DNA of 64,000 nucleotides from Aegilops tauschii subsp. strangulata (lineage: Eukaryota; Streptophyta; Magnoliopsida; Poales; Poaceae). Shown piece by piece: positions 1 through 10,377 of this stretch. The stretch lies in NCBI RefSeq assembly GCF_002575655.3, contig NC_053037.3:320939294-321003293 (forward strand), given 5' to 3'. Position 1 is the first letter of the stretch, and each line of letters begins with the position of its first letter. The position numbers were made by a program, and so were the translations under genes. The notes under the pieces were generated by a model. It was not told where the DNA came from and searched no databases. It was given only the letters and a program-made list of their open reading frames with translations.

Positions 1-158
1 TGCCCATCTCACGAACCTTCCCGACTCCGTTTTCCCCTCATTTTGCTTGTTTCCCAAGATAAAAAATCTTTATATACCCCCCAAACGTATTCACCACCGT
101 ATCGCGGAGAAATATTCTGTCCTTCTTTTCTTGCTGTTTCTGACAGATCTAGATCACC

Positions 159-683
159 ATGACCGCTCCGACCTCCTCCAGGGGCAAGTTCTTCGAGATG
201 GTAATCAACCCCTACTTGTCGGAGGTGGTGAAGCACCCTCAAACCATCGAGATGCGTGAGGGGGTGCTCCACATCCGGGACGTTCAAGGACCCAAGGGGA
301 AGGGAACCGTGGAGGCCAGGCTCGAAGCCATGGAGCAAGAGGTCTTCAGGTGCAAGGGGATGGTGGAGCGTGGACTCAATGCCAATCACCTCATGATTAC
401 TGATTTCACCCGTGATCTCAAGGTGGATGGCCGGTCCATGAAGGACGTCGTCTTCACCCTCAACGAGAAAATCAACTTTCTACAAAGCCAAATCTATGAT
501 CTCCAAAACCAAGTCTTTGAATATGAGGCAAGGTTTAAAGGTATGAATTCGGCTGCCAGTTGCAGGACTCGCGAGACTCGTTCTTCCTCTTATGACGATG
601 AGCCACTGCCATGTAAACCGGAGGATAAGCTCATTACTACCTCATCATCACCACCTCCTTCTTCATCACCAAAGGAGACTTGA
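159..683 (+). CDS. Element-encoded ORF downstream of pol, unknown function, 174 aa
   Basis: An ATG in good context (caccATGacc) opens a 174-codon frame beginning MTAPTSSRGKFFEM. Residues about 45-125 are rich in charged and heptad-like positions (LEAMEQEVFRCKGMVERG, then LNEKINFLQSQIYDLQNQ), which suggests a coiled coil. The C-terminal 40 residues are Ser/Pro-rich and low in complexity. There is no retroviral catalytic motif. Its place between pol and the 3' LTR is where Athila-lineage elements often carry an extra ORF. Directly after the stop comes a stretch containing GCTTGGGGGAGGTGCCCCGG, typical of the non-coding tail of this family. The ORF is intact, but it belongs to a transposon and need not be expressed. 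A spliced upstream exon is possible because a CAG lies shortly before the ATG. Confidence 0.6.
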   Translation: MTAPTSSRGKFFEMVINPYLSEVVKHPQTIEMREGVLHIRDVQGPKGKGTVEARLEAMEQEVFRCKGMVERGLNANHLMITDFTRDLKVDGRSMKDVVFTLNEKINFLQSQIYDLQNQVFEYEARFKGMNSAASCRTRETRSSSYDDEPLPCKPEDKLITTSSSPPPSSSPKET

Positions 684-2245
684 GTACACGGTATGGGCAC
701 TTCCCTTGGCTTGTGCCAAGCTTGGGGGAGGTGCCCCGGTATCGTATCACCACCACTATCTTTGCCTTTATTTTAGTTTGAGCTTTAGTTATCTTTTGAA
801 TTAGTTGAATATAAGTTTAGTTTGAATCTTTTCTTTTCGTGTGTTTGCTTAGTGATCTATCTATCTATGTAATCGTGTGCGAGATATATAATAAAGAGTA
901 GTTTGAGTTTTGTTTCTTTACTCTTTTGTTCCAATTAAAAGAAAGGAAAATAAATGAAAAGGATCATATGCTAATCTTATGGTAAGTAATGACATCACAT
1001 AAGGAAAAGTATAAGTGGTAAAATTTATTGGAGATTGACAAACATAGCATTGATCAATGATGCAATTCATGAAATAATTAATAAGGGAAGAGAAGATTCA
1101 CATGCAAATACACTATCTTGGACATCTTTTATGATTGTGAGCCCCCATTAAATATTGTGTGTCAAAATTGCTGACGTTGGACAAGGAAGACAACGTAATG
1201 ATTTATGTTTGTTCATAGTCACATAGAAGTTATATTGTCATAGATCCTTCAACATGTGGTGCTTGCTCAATATCTTTGCTAGCCAAAAATTCCACACTAA
1301 GCAGAGATACTACTTGTGCATCCAAAAACTCTTAAACCCAAAATCTTGTTTTGAGAGTCCACCATACCTACCTATGGATTGAGTAAGATCCTTCAAGTAA
1401 GTTGTCATTAGTGAAATAAGGCAATAAAAATTGCTTCTAAATGTGTTGGGTCATTTAGTGTAAGAGAAAATTGAGCGTTGTATGAACTTGTGATGGCAAA
1501 ATAATAAAAGCGACATAATGCATAATAAAGGTTGCTATCATAAGGGGAAATATAACGTGACGTTCTTTTGCACTAAAAGATTGAGCATACAAACAAAAAT
1601 CACATGGCAACTCTGCTTCCCTCTGCGAAGGGCCTATCTTTTACTTTTATGCATTTACTTTTATGTAAGAGTCAAAGTATTCTTCCCTATTCCTTTTTAT
1701 TTTCTCTTTTCGCAAGCATCATCTGGTGAGGAAAGATCTAGGCACATATATCCAGTTGAATATGAGTGGGCATGAGTTATTATTGTTGTCATCACCCTTG
1801 AGGTGAATACGTTGGGACGCGAAACTATAAGCCCCTATCTTTCTATGTTTCCGGTTGAAACTTTTTGTTCATGGGTATGCTGTGAGTGTTAGCAATCATA
1901 GAAGATTAAATGATGGTTGAGTATGTGGACTTGCCAAAAGGCTCCGATACGTGACCCTTCCTGAAAAGATAATGAATTGTAGTTGCAAAGTTGACTGAGA
2001 ACATAGTTTGTTGGTTTTCAATAGAGTTTATGCCTTATACTTCAATGTTGTGATGAATTGTTATTTGTCCATGAGAAGTTATATGATAAATGTTGTGTGA
2101 TAAAATTTTATGTTAAAGTTTGTTGATGTTATAATAATATGCATGATGCTTCTATGTCCGTATTTTGTTTTTATCGACACATCTCCCTCTAAGCATGTGG
2201 ACATGTTTTTCGATTTTGGTTTTCGCTTGAGAACAAGCGAGGTCT
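684..2245 (+). other. Non-coding internal tail of the Athila-type element
   Basis: About 1.56 kb of AT-rich sequence with no open frame longer than 85 codons and no recognisable domain. It lies between the last ORF and the polypurine tract, so I read it as the untranslated 3' internal region of the retrotransposon. Confidence 0.6.
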
Positions 2246-2261
2246 AAGCTTGGGGGGAGGT
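2246..2261 (+). promoter_or_regulatory. Polypurine tract for plus-strand DNA priming
   Basis: The run AGCTTGGGGGGAGG followed by one T lies immediately before the LTR start TGATACG. Its position and G-rich composition fit the polypurine tract that resists RNase H and primes plus-strand synthesis. Confidence 0.75.
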
Positions 2262-3760
2262 TGATACGTCCATTTTGCATCATATTTTCCTACTGTTATT
2301 TATAATGTTTTTATGCATAATAATGCTTTATGGAGTAATTCTAATGCCTTTTCTCTCATAATATGCAAGGTTTACACAAAGAGGGAGAATGCCAGCAGCT
2401 GGAATTCTGGACCTGAAAAAGCTACGTCAGAGTTACCTATTCTGCACATCTCCAAATGAGCTGAAAATTTACGGATAGTTGTTTTGGAATATATGAAAAA
2501 TACTAGAGCAAATAACTACCGGAGGGGGCCACCCTGGTGAGGACAAGACACCGGGGCGTGCCCTGGTGGGTTGTGCCATCCTCGGCCCACCTCCGGTGCC
2601 CATCTTCTGGTATTTAGGTCATTTTAACCTAGAAAAAATCAGAGGGGGACTTTCGGGACGAAGCGCCACCTTCTCGAGGCGGAACTTGGACAGGAGCACT
2701 TTTGCCCTCCAGCGGAGCGCTTCCGCCGGGGGAACTTCCCTCCCGAAGGGGGAAATCGTCGTCATCGTCATCACTAACAACCCTCTCATCTTTGGGAGGG
2801 CAATCTCCATCAACATCTTCAATGGCACCATCTCCTCTCAAACCCTAGTTCATCTCTTGTGTTCAATCTTTGTACCAGAATCTCAGATTGGTACTTGTGG
2901 GTGACTAGTACTGTTGATTACATCTTGTAGTTGATTACTATATGGTTTATTTGGTGGAAGATTATATGTTCAGATCCATTATGCTATTTAATACCCCTCT
3001 GATCTTGAGCATGATTATCATTTCTGAGTAGTTACTTTTGTTCTTTAGGTCATGGGAGAAGTCATGTTGCAAATAATCATGTGAACTTGATATGTGTTCG
3101 ATATTTTGATGATATGTATGTTGTGATTCCCTTAGTGGTGTCATGTGAATGTCGACTACATGGCACCTCACCATATTTGGGCCTAAGGGAATGCATTATG
3201 GAGTAGTTATTAGATGATGGTTTCTAGAGTGATAGAAGCTTAAACCCTAGTTTATGCGCTACTTTGTAAGGGACCGATTTGGATCCAAAAGTTTAATGCT
3301 ATGGTTAGATTTTATCTTAATACCTTTCTCGTGCTTGCAGATGCTTGCGAGGGGGTTAATCATAAGTAGGAGGTTTGTTCAAGTAAGAACAACACCTAAG
3401 CACCGGTCCACCCACATATCAAATTATCACAGTAGCGAACACGAATCAAACCAACATGATGAAAGTGACTAGATGAAATTACTGTGTACCCTCAAGAACG
3501 CTTTGCTTATCATAAGAGAACGTTTTGGCCTGTCCTTTGCCACAAAAAGATTGGGCTACCTTGCTGCACTTTATTTACCATTGCCGTTACTCGCTCATTA
3601 CAAATTATCTTGCTATCAAACTACCTATTACCGACAATTTCAGTGCTTGCAGAAAATACCTTGCTGAAAACCACTTGTCATTTCCTTCTGCTCCTCGTTG
3701 GGTTCGACACTCTTACTTATAGAAGGACTACGATTGATCCCCTATACTTGTGGGTCATCA
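2262..3760 (+). repeat. 3' LTR of the Athila-type element (1499 bp)
   Basis: The LTR starts TGATACGTCCATTTTGC and ends CTTGTGGGTCATCA, with TG and CA termini. It contains no long ORF. Because only one LTR is in the window, LTR divergence cannot be measured here. Confidence 0.85.
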
Positions 3761-4219
3761 TACACCATTAGACAAACATGCAGGAATGTAAGGGGTTGGC
3801 ATAGGAGCCAGGCAACCCAGGTTGGCAAAAAGTCACAAGTCAAAACTGATGCGTATTATGGCTTAAAACGAATTGGAAGGGTCAACATTGGCTAATCAGG
3901 CGGCATGCGACAAATGTTCCGGATACTTTTATAGATCTGATATGTTGTGACCGAGGTGTTGTAACAGCCCCGACCGAATTTGCGGGACATGATGTGTGGC
4001 CATGAGCCATATCATTACTGCAAAAAATGATCGAAAATTTAGGGGGGAACTTATAAAGCATGCAACATTTAGTCGAACTTTGCTTGTAAAAAACCCTATC
4101 TAGTTCTGATGACTGATTGAAAATAAAATAGAAGTTGTAAATTGGCTAGCCGTAGAAACGGTGCAGTAGGGCAGCATTCTAGGGGTTTGGCTCCAGGCGG
4201 TTGTCCTTGCATCTCAGAT

Positions 4220-5110
4220 CCAGTATGCTCCTCCAATAAGCACCTTGTCGATGATGAACGACTCATTCCATCGTGCAGATAGTTTATGCTGACCGGGTTT
4301 ATCTGGGTGGCATCGTAAGACCAGGTAGTCGATGTTAAACAACTTCACCCAGACCTCGCGTTGTTGGTATCGTCGTACCCGCTATTGGTAGAAGGAGGAA
4401 CGTACCTTAGCTACGTCTCATTCCCTGTCTAGGGCGTCTAGATCATCCCGTCGACTTTGGTGGGCCTCCCATTTCTCGTACAGACGTACTCGAGGTGCAT
4501 CGTGTATGGGGTCACTAGGGATAATGGCCTCAACGCCGTACACCATAAAAATGGTGTATAGCTCATGGATCGATTTGGAGTAGTTCGCAAGCTCCACAAC
4601 ATGGAGTTGTTGAGCTCCTCGACGCAATTTTTGTCGTCTTCCTCAAGAGTTTGAGTCAGCCGAGGTTTTATGCCGCTTAGAATCAATCCAATAGCGCGTT
4701 CTACCTGCCCGTTTGTTTGCGGGTGGTAGGCGGAGGCGTAGTCAAGCTTAATGCTTTGCTTGGCGCACAACACTTTTACCTCCTCGGCTGTGAAGTTGGA
4801 TCCATTGTCCATGATGATGTTGTGAGGCATCCAATAATGGTGCACCACAATGGAGATGAAGTTTATCACTGGATTTACCTTTACGTAGTGGTTCGACCAT
4901 GTCCAGCCCCCAGACTGCTAATGGCCAGGTTATCAGGATTGTTTCTAAGGTTGTGGCTGGCAGGTGGCTTCTTTCAGAAATGATCTGGCATCCGACACAC
5001 TTATTGACTAGGTCTCGAGCATCGGCTCTTGCCGTGGGCCAATAAAACCCAGCTCGAAATGCCTTGCTTACCAAGGTACAAGGAGTTGCATGATGCTTAC
5101 AGGTGCTGGA
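4220..5110 (-). pseudogene. Integrase domain remnant of the decayed gypsy element
   Basis: A zinc-binding region remnant is visible near 5050-4980 (NKCVGCQIISERSH). The catalytic core follows, with DNGSNFTAEEVK at about 4820-4780 and SAYHPQTNGQVERAIG at about 4745-4695. Both the second Asp and the Glu of the DD35E triad are therefore readable. Downstream, MVYGVEAIIPSD and SPRVR-like (APRVRLYEK) residues mark the C-terminal part, followed by a degenerate stretch to about 4220 (VLRCHPDKPGQHKLS). At least two frame changes and several stops break it. Confidence 0.8.
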
Positions 5111-5679
5111 GTGAATCCCTGATCAAAGGTGTTGCCCTTCCTCCTCGAAGATGCAACGCTGGAGTACGTCGGTAACACTACATTTGTAGAGCTCTCCCTC
5201 ATGGACGGTATTGGTGGCCGATCGTTGAATGATCGTCATGCATCTGTCTGATCCTCGGGCAATTCATTGCATATCAGGTATGTAAGGAGTGGCCAAGTCC
5301 ATGGTGCAATAACTGCCATAATTTCATGGGCATGTAGGCTTCTTCAAGCACCCAGCCCCCAATTGTTTCCTTTCTGGCTCTATGGCCAGTGGGGTGATCG
5401 AATCAACCAAGGGGTCCAAGGTTTGCTTGGCCGGCTTGGTATCACCTTGCCACTTGACGAACGGTTTGAACAACTGCTCAAGGAAGGTATTTTGGGGCAC
5501 TAGCTCCCTTCGTGCTCCCATCCTCGCCAGGATATCAGCGGCCTAATTGCCATCACGCTGAATGTGGTGGAACTCTAGGCCCTCGAATAGAGCCGACATG
5601 GTTATTATCGCATTTTGATATGATGTCTTTTGCGGGCCTTCGGCATCGAATTCACCATTAATCTAGGAAATTGTGAGGT

Positions 5680-6370
5680 TAGAATCACATTGGACCTGTA
5701 GTCACGGAATTCCCAGGGAGATGGTTATCCGAAGTCAACGAAGTAGTGCCTCGTATTTTGCTGCATTATTGGAGTTGGTATAAATGATGTAAAGCACGAA
5801 CTTCATGGTTTCACCGGTGGGTAAGATGAGAAACACCCGGCCCCTAATTCGACAAGCATTTTGGATTCACGAAAATACATCACCCAATTGGTATAAGCCG
5901 CGCGCTCTTTAGGGAGCTCGGCTTCCATCCATTCGGTGACGATATCGGCCAACACTTGTGATTTAATAGCCTGACGTGGTTGATGCAAGATCTTGAAAGG
6001 AGCTCGATGGCCCATTTCGCGATCCTTGTGGTGGCATCCTGGTTATTGATGATATCATTTAATTGTACATTTGTGGCTACGGTTATAGAGCACTCCTGAA
6101 AGTAGTGCCGAAGTTTCCGAGAAGCCATACAAATTGTTGATGTTCTCTTTTGGTAATGTGGGTAGCTCATTTACATGGAGTAAGCACCTCGGAAACATAT
6201 TGAACCGGTCTTTGCACTTTTAGTTCGTGGCCGTCCATATCACATTCGACAACGAGGACGACAGTTACCACCTTGTTGGTTGCCGAGTTATACAACAACA
6301 TTGGTTCACCAGGGTAAGGACCGACTAAGATAGAATTAGTGGCCAACAATGTTTTGATTTCTTCCATAGT
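5680..6370 (-). pseudogene. RNase H domain remnant of the decayed gypsy element
   Basis: Two broken pieces are readable on the minus strand. Near 6367-6170, residues such as GPYPGEPMLLYNSATNKVV and RPVQYVSEVL match the start of a gypsy RNase H, where QPVYFVSEVL is usual. Near 5970-5920, SQVLADIVTEWME matches the QALADFVAEW region at the end of the domain. Frameshifts separate them. I did not confirm the acidic catalytic residues. Confidence 0.65.
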
Positions 6371-6429
6371 CGTGTTTGCTTCAGGAGTCCGCTTAAAGCA
6401 CCCGTCTGTTTAAGCATTCGATAAACTGG

Positions 6430-7150
6430 GAGTGCTTTTCACTGAGGCGGGAGATGAATCGGCTCATGGTGGCAACACATCCTGCCAAACTCTAGATAAC
6501 TTTGAGCTCAGCGGGCGTTTTGAGCCGTGTAGTGCCTTAATTTTATCAGGGTTTGCCTCGATGCCCCTTTGGGAGACAATAAAACATAGGAGCTTGCCAT
6601 ATGGGACACCGAAGACACATTTTTCGGGTTGAGCTTGATGTTATATGCACGAAGATTTTTAAATGTCTCGCACAAGTCATCAATTAGCGTGCTGGTCTAC
6701 CTGGTTTTAACAACCACTTCGTCTACATAGGCATCGGCAGTCATCTGTGGGTGTAGACATGTTTGTATCTTTCATCGAAAACATTTTTAAGCCAAAAGGG
6801 CATTGTATTGAAGCAGAACGGACCATAAGGAGTGATGAATGCAGTTGCTTCTTGGTCAGATTCCTTCGTCCTAATTTGACGGGCACCTGAGTATCCATCC
6901 AAAAAGCATAAGAGGTCGTGCCCGACTGTGACATCGGCAATTTGGTCGATGCATGGTAATGGGAATGGATCCTTAGGGAAGTCTTTGTCGACCCTTAAAA
7001 TCGACACACAAGTGCCACTATTTATCCCTGTGGGGCACAATGGCCAGGTTTGCTAACCAGTCCGTATGTTTAACTTCTCGGATGAATCCGACTTCTAGCA
7101 GTTTGGTCAGTTCTTCTCCCATTGCTTGCCTCTTTGGCTCGGAGAACATA
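6430..7150 (-). pseudogene. Reverse transcriptase domain remnant of the decayed gypsy element
   Basis: The clearest block is at 7040-6745. It contains DKDFPKDPFPLPCIDQI, then LCFLDGYSGARQI (the Asp-bearing motif, usually LDAYSGYHQI) and ESDQEATAFITPYGPFC, then a variant of TMPFGLKNA. Near 6729-6718 the minus strand reads YVDE where the catalytic YVDD box is expected. Together with the frame breaks around it, this shows an inactive enzyme. Confidence 0.8.
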
Positions 7151-7559
7151 CACAACGCCTATTTGACTGGTTTGAATCCCTCGATTATGTTCAGGTTGTG
7201 CTCTGTGAGGTCCTGCGGGATGCCTGGCATGTTAAAGGGGTGCCAGGCGAATATATCCCAGTTTTTGTGAAGAAAGTCACAAGTGCCACGTCCAGCATGG
7301 TGCCCAGATGAGTTCCCATAGAGGCCATTTTAGATAGATCACATGACAATCTTGTCAGCTGGTTTATAGGATGTTGATTTTGAGCGTTTGACGGGAACGA
7401 CATCGTCCTTATCGACCGTTGCCTGTAGCTCGGATAACTCCTCGACTGCTAAGGCCTCGGATTCGGCCTCAAGGGCCAAAGTCGTAGTCCTTTCCTCGAC
7501 AATGAATGATCGATCAAGGTTGCCATCTATCGTACTCACACCATTGGGCCCTGACATCT

Positions 7560-7860
7560 TTAGTTTCATATATGCATAGTGGGGAACAACATGGAACATG
7601 GAGAACGCTGATCGGCCGAGCAACGCGTACTAGCTGCTCTGGAATGGGACTACATCAAAGATTAATGCCTCAACCCAATAATTATCGTGAGTTCCAAACA
7701 CCGCACTGAGCGTGACTTTTTCGGTGCAGCGTGTTTCTTTCTCAGTGATGACACCTTTAAAGATTGGCCTGCTCGCCTGGATGCAGGATCCGTCGAACTG
7801 GATCTTTTGCAAAGTATCCTCGTAGACGAGGTTGAGGTTGCCGACGGCATCCATCAGGAC
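7560..7860 (-). pseudogene. Retropepsin (protease) domain remnant of the decayed gypsy element
   Basis: The minus strand from 7854 reads MDAVGNLNLVYEDTLQKI. This corresponds to MDGGSSLNLLYQDTVRKM in the element at 60497, so the active-site Asp is kept but the following Gly-Gly-Ser is changed. FKGVITEKE and ALIFDVVPFQSS follow, then an in-frame stop, and YALLGR resumes just after it. Length and order fit a pepsin-like aspartic protease. The stop makes it a pseudogene. Confidence 0.75.
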
Positions 7861-8279
7861 CTTGGATAGATGTTAACAGTCGATTGCGGGGTCGAGGACG
7901 AGAGCCGCAACTCCTCGGCTGTGGAGTGTGGACTCCCATCAGCTGGTCATGATGATCGAAAGTGATTGGAATGTCCGACCACTTATTATTCGATGTCGCC
8001 GCGCTCTCAACGGTGTAGATCTCTCGAAGAGCTTTCTTTCGTTGATTTTACGAGGAGTGCATCTCATAGATCATAAGCATGTTTTTGACCTCAGGTGGAT
8101 ATTGTTCTTGATCATGGTTGATTGATATACCCTGGCTTATTCTGCTGCCGGGGTAGTCGAGGAACTCTAGGCCTCCTTTCGCCACCCGCCTAAGGACACA
8201 ACAGTTCCTGTCTTTGTGGGTGGCCGGTTTGTCCGATGAGGTAGAGTGGATTGCGCACGGCTGGTCAAGTATTGTGTCT

Positions 8280-8760
8280 AATAGCGATTTAGCTATGCTG
8301 CCGCCTAACCGACTTTTCCTTCATGGAAGTTCTCTTCGTGTCTATCGACATTGTTGCACTTGGGTTGCCAATTGCGACGGGAGCGCCTGCCTTCCCCTTC
8401 TGCATCGGGCAATTCCGAGCTAGGGTCTCGACACCATTGATTGGCTAAACCAGCATCCTCCAAGGCGCAATAGTTTGTCATCAGGTCGGAGAGTTCGGCA
8501 AATGTCCTCGGATAATGACGGATGATCTCCCTACTGACCCCTTCATCATAAACGTTGAGGCGGAATGCCGCTAGGGCTTCTCCGTCTGTATTGTCTGGAA
8601 TTTTGATTTTATTTAACAGGAAACGTGTCCAGAATTGTCAGACGGTCTCTCTTCTCTTCTGTACGACTAAGGCTAGGTCCCAGATGTCGGTTGGTCCCGT
8701 GCTATCTGGGCAATACTCTACATGGTGGTGGGTGAGAGCGAAAATTTGGCTCCGGTCCAA
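8280..8760 (-). pseudogene. gag C-terminal remnant of the decayed gypsy element
   Basis: On the minus strand near 8600-8450, words such as GEALAAFRLNVYDEG and AELSDLMTNYCALEDA can be read. They align with DAEALAAFKHNIRDEW and the following TLMTRF region of the gag at about 59700-59850. This is the C-terminal half of a Retrotrans_gag domain. Upstream gag sequence is not recognisable, and other sequence (a tandem duplication and a LINE scrap) begins near 8860. Confidence 0.65.
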
Positions 8761-8861
8761 TCTGACATCGGCATCGACGATGATTTTTCGGAGGATAGAT
8801 CTGACATCAGTCCTAGGTTATTTTGCAGGCCAGACTTGTCTGGCTTTCGCGCGGACTCGTC

Positions 8862-9040
8862 GGATCTGAGCTCCAGGCTTGATCTGGCGAGACATGGCCA
8901 CCAATGATGGGCCATTCTCGTTGGATAAATCTGACTCATTGGATCTGAGCTCCAGGCTTGATCCGGTGAGACATGGCCATCAATGATGGGCCATACTCGT
9001 TGGATCGATCTGATTCGTCGGATATGAGCTCCAGGCGATC
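8862..9040. repeat. 79-bp tandem duplication with a partial third copy
   Basis: Copy 1 (8862-8940) and copy 2 (8941-9019) both run from GGATCTGAGCTCCAGGCTTG through GACATGGCCA and GATGGGCCAT to the next GGAT. They differ at about ten positions. A third copy begins at 9020 (GGATATGAGCTCCAGG) and breaks off near 9040. The unit is palindrome-free and has no coding periodicity, since 79 is not a multiple of 3. Confidence 0.85.
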
Positions 9041-9180
9041 CAGGCGAGATTCAGAGAGAAAAATCGCATCTGCTTTCACTCGCCTTTGGAGATTCAAGAG
9101 CTCTTGAACCGTAGATGGGGAAAGTTCCATGCTAGGGTTTTCAATGCTCTCGGCGATCCTCCCCCGTGGAATCCGCATCT
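9030..9180 (-). pseudogene. LINE ORF2 endonuclease N-terminal scrap
   Basis: The minus strand reads STVQELLNLQRRVKADAIFLSESRLD. This matches the N-terminal endonuclease of plant LINEs, where a block like GLGNPRTVRELxxLxxxxKPDxxFLSET is usual. The start reads CTAGCATGGAAC (LAWN), but the expected CRGLGN residues are missing, so the fragment carries a small deletion. Only about 50 residues remain. It lies beside the 79-bp duplication. Confidence 0.6.
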
Positions 9181-9309
9181 AAACTGCTGGCAATTGCCAC
9201 TACCTTTTAACTTCTTCTAGTTTGCGTCTTTTTGTGGAGTCACAAGCAGCCCACTCCTCGGTGGATCATTCTCAGTATCTTCAAATTAATCAATGATGTT
9301 GAAAGTACC

Positions 9310-9704
9310 TTTCTACAGCCGAGCTCAAATGCTTTTGATGTGAACAGTAAAATCAAAAAAAATAGAAAGGAGATAATTCAAAAAATTCTGAATTTTTTTT
9401 GTGACATATTTTAAGAAATGTTTGTTGTGCGTGCAAACTTTTATTACGAAATCATATTAGTGGAAGTCGTGGCAAAAAAAACAAATCAGAGCTTCAAATG
9501 CGTTTGAAAGTAACATTTTTAAAGCATCGATTTTGTTTTTTTACCATGCCTTCCATCAATGTCATTTCATGATGAAATTTTGCAGGCACAACAAGCATTT
9601 CTTAAACTATGCCCAAATATATTTTTCCAGAATTTTTTGAAATATTTTTATATTTTGTCTATTTTACTATTCACACCAGCAGCATTTGAGCTCACGTGTA
9701 GAAA
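9310..9704. mobile_element. Foldback MITE with long terminal inverted repeats (395 bp)
   Basis: The left end (TTTCTACAGCCGAGCTCAAA, then GAACAGTAAAAT) is the imperfect reverse complement of the right end (ATTTTACTATTCACACC, then GAGCTCACGTGTAGAAA). The inverted repeat covers roughly 45 bp at each end, and weaker complementarity continues inward. I see no clear target-site duplication, so the superfamily is open. Length and form suggest a Mutator-type MITE. Confidence 0.7.
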
Positions 9705-10202
9705 CTCCACGTCCCAATAATGCCGCGTATTTCCCACAGGAATTATAGCTCCACTGTTTTTTTTGTGTGTGTGCGCGTGCGAGGGTATAGCTCCACTGTA
9801 CTCAGCAATGGTACTCTCTACTACACTAGCTGCAGTTAAGGATCAAGAGTCATTTGTTGATCGCTTACCTAGAACAAGCTGATGCTGTACGTTGCGTTCA
9901 TTAACAGCGCCACCCTCAGGCCCAGTACCGATCCCTGCATTTTCCCTGTTCTGAGCATTGTAGCGGCAACTATGCACATCTGTCATTCTAGCATCCTGAC
10001 TCATCAGCTCACTAGCTGTAGCTACGCCAATAGTACTAACGTCTTCTTAATTTCTGACAGAGTGGCAGGAGAAATTGGACCATTGGTACCACAGAAACAG
10101 AACCCCTAATTAAGGGACGGGAGCAAGTTAGCAATCTGCAAACCGACTACAGTTTACATCTATCTACAGTACAGAATGCAGAACAGCTCTCGGCTTTTGT
10201 GT
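9705..10202. other. Unassigned spacer
   Basis: About 500 bp of balanced base composition with a short (GT)n stretch near 9765. No ORF above 75 codons, no transposon termini and no RNA gene signature were seen. It flanks the hAT MITE and could be low-copy host sequence. Confidence 0.4.
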
Positions 10203-10210
10203 GGTCCAGG

Positions 10211-10369
10211 CAATGAAAAAAATAGCGCGCTACAACAAAATAGCGCCGACCTCAAAATATACTATTAACGTGCTATATCACGCTATAGCGTGCTATTAGC
10301 GAGACATTGTACACCGATATATTTAGCGAGGCAATTCTCAATACGCTATAGCGTGCTATTTTTTCAGTG
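10211..10369. mobile_element. hAT-type MITE with perfect 8-bp TSD (159 bp)
   Basis: The element starts CAATGAAAAAAATAGCGCGC and ends GCTATTTTTTCAGTG. The reverse complement of the end (CACTGAAAAAATAGCACGC) matches the start with few mismatches. The octamer GGTCCAGG stands directly before (10203-10210) and directly after (10370-10377). An 8-bp duplication and CA..TG ends are the hAT pattern. The interior has repeated TAGCG/CGCTA words and can form a long hairpin. Confidence 0.85.
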
Positions 10370-10377
10370 GGTCCAGG

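Larger units (their letters stand above)
1..3760 (+). mobile_element. Athila-type gypsy LTR retrotransposon, 3' part
   Basis: The window opens inside an LTR retrotransposon in plus orientation. An internal ORF (159-683) is followed by about 1.5 kb of non-coding internal sequence, a purine-rich tract ending at 2261 and a 1499-bp LTR from TGATACGTCC to GGGTCATCA. The 5' LTR, gag and pol would lie upstream of the window. The LTR termini are ones I associate with very abundant Triticeae Athila-lineage families of the Sabrina kind. That name is recalled, not searched. The five bases after the LTR are tacac, and the matching TSD copy would be outside the window. Confidence 0.85.
3960..8760 (-). mobile_element. 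Decayed Tat-type gypsy retrotransposon, no LTR recognised
   Basis: Read on the minus strand, signatures appear in normal Ty3/gypsy order: gag (about 8760-8280), protease (7860-7560), reverse transcriptase (7150-6430), RNase H (6370-5680) and integrase (5110-4220). Frames change repeatedly and stops are frequent, so no protein can be made. The protease resembles that of the element at 57154-64000: FKGVI, LIFDVVPFQ, YALLGR and FHVVPHYAYMKLKM correspond to FKGII, LIFDIVPFR, YHALLGR and FNAVPHYAYLKIKM. The two are therefore distant relatives. I see no clear LTR on either side. 3761-3959 is unassigned. Confidence 0.8.

Noticed and set aside
2566..2904. 112-codon frame inside the first LTR
   Set aside because: It lies wholly within the LTR (2262-3760) and has no domain. 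LTRs of this family often have such chance frames.
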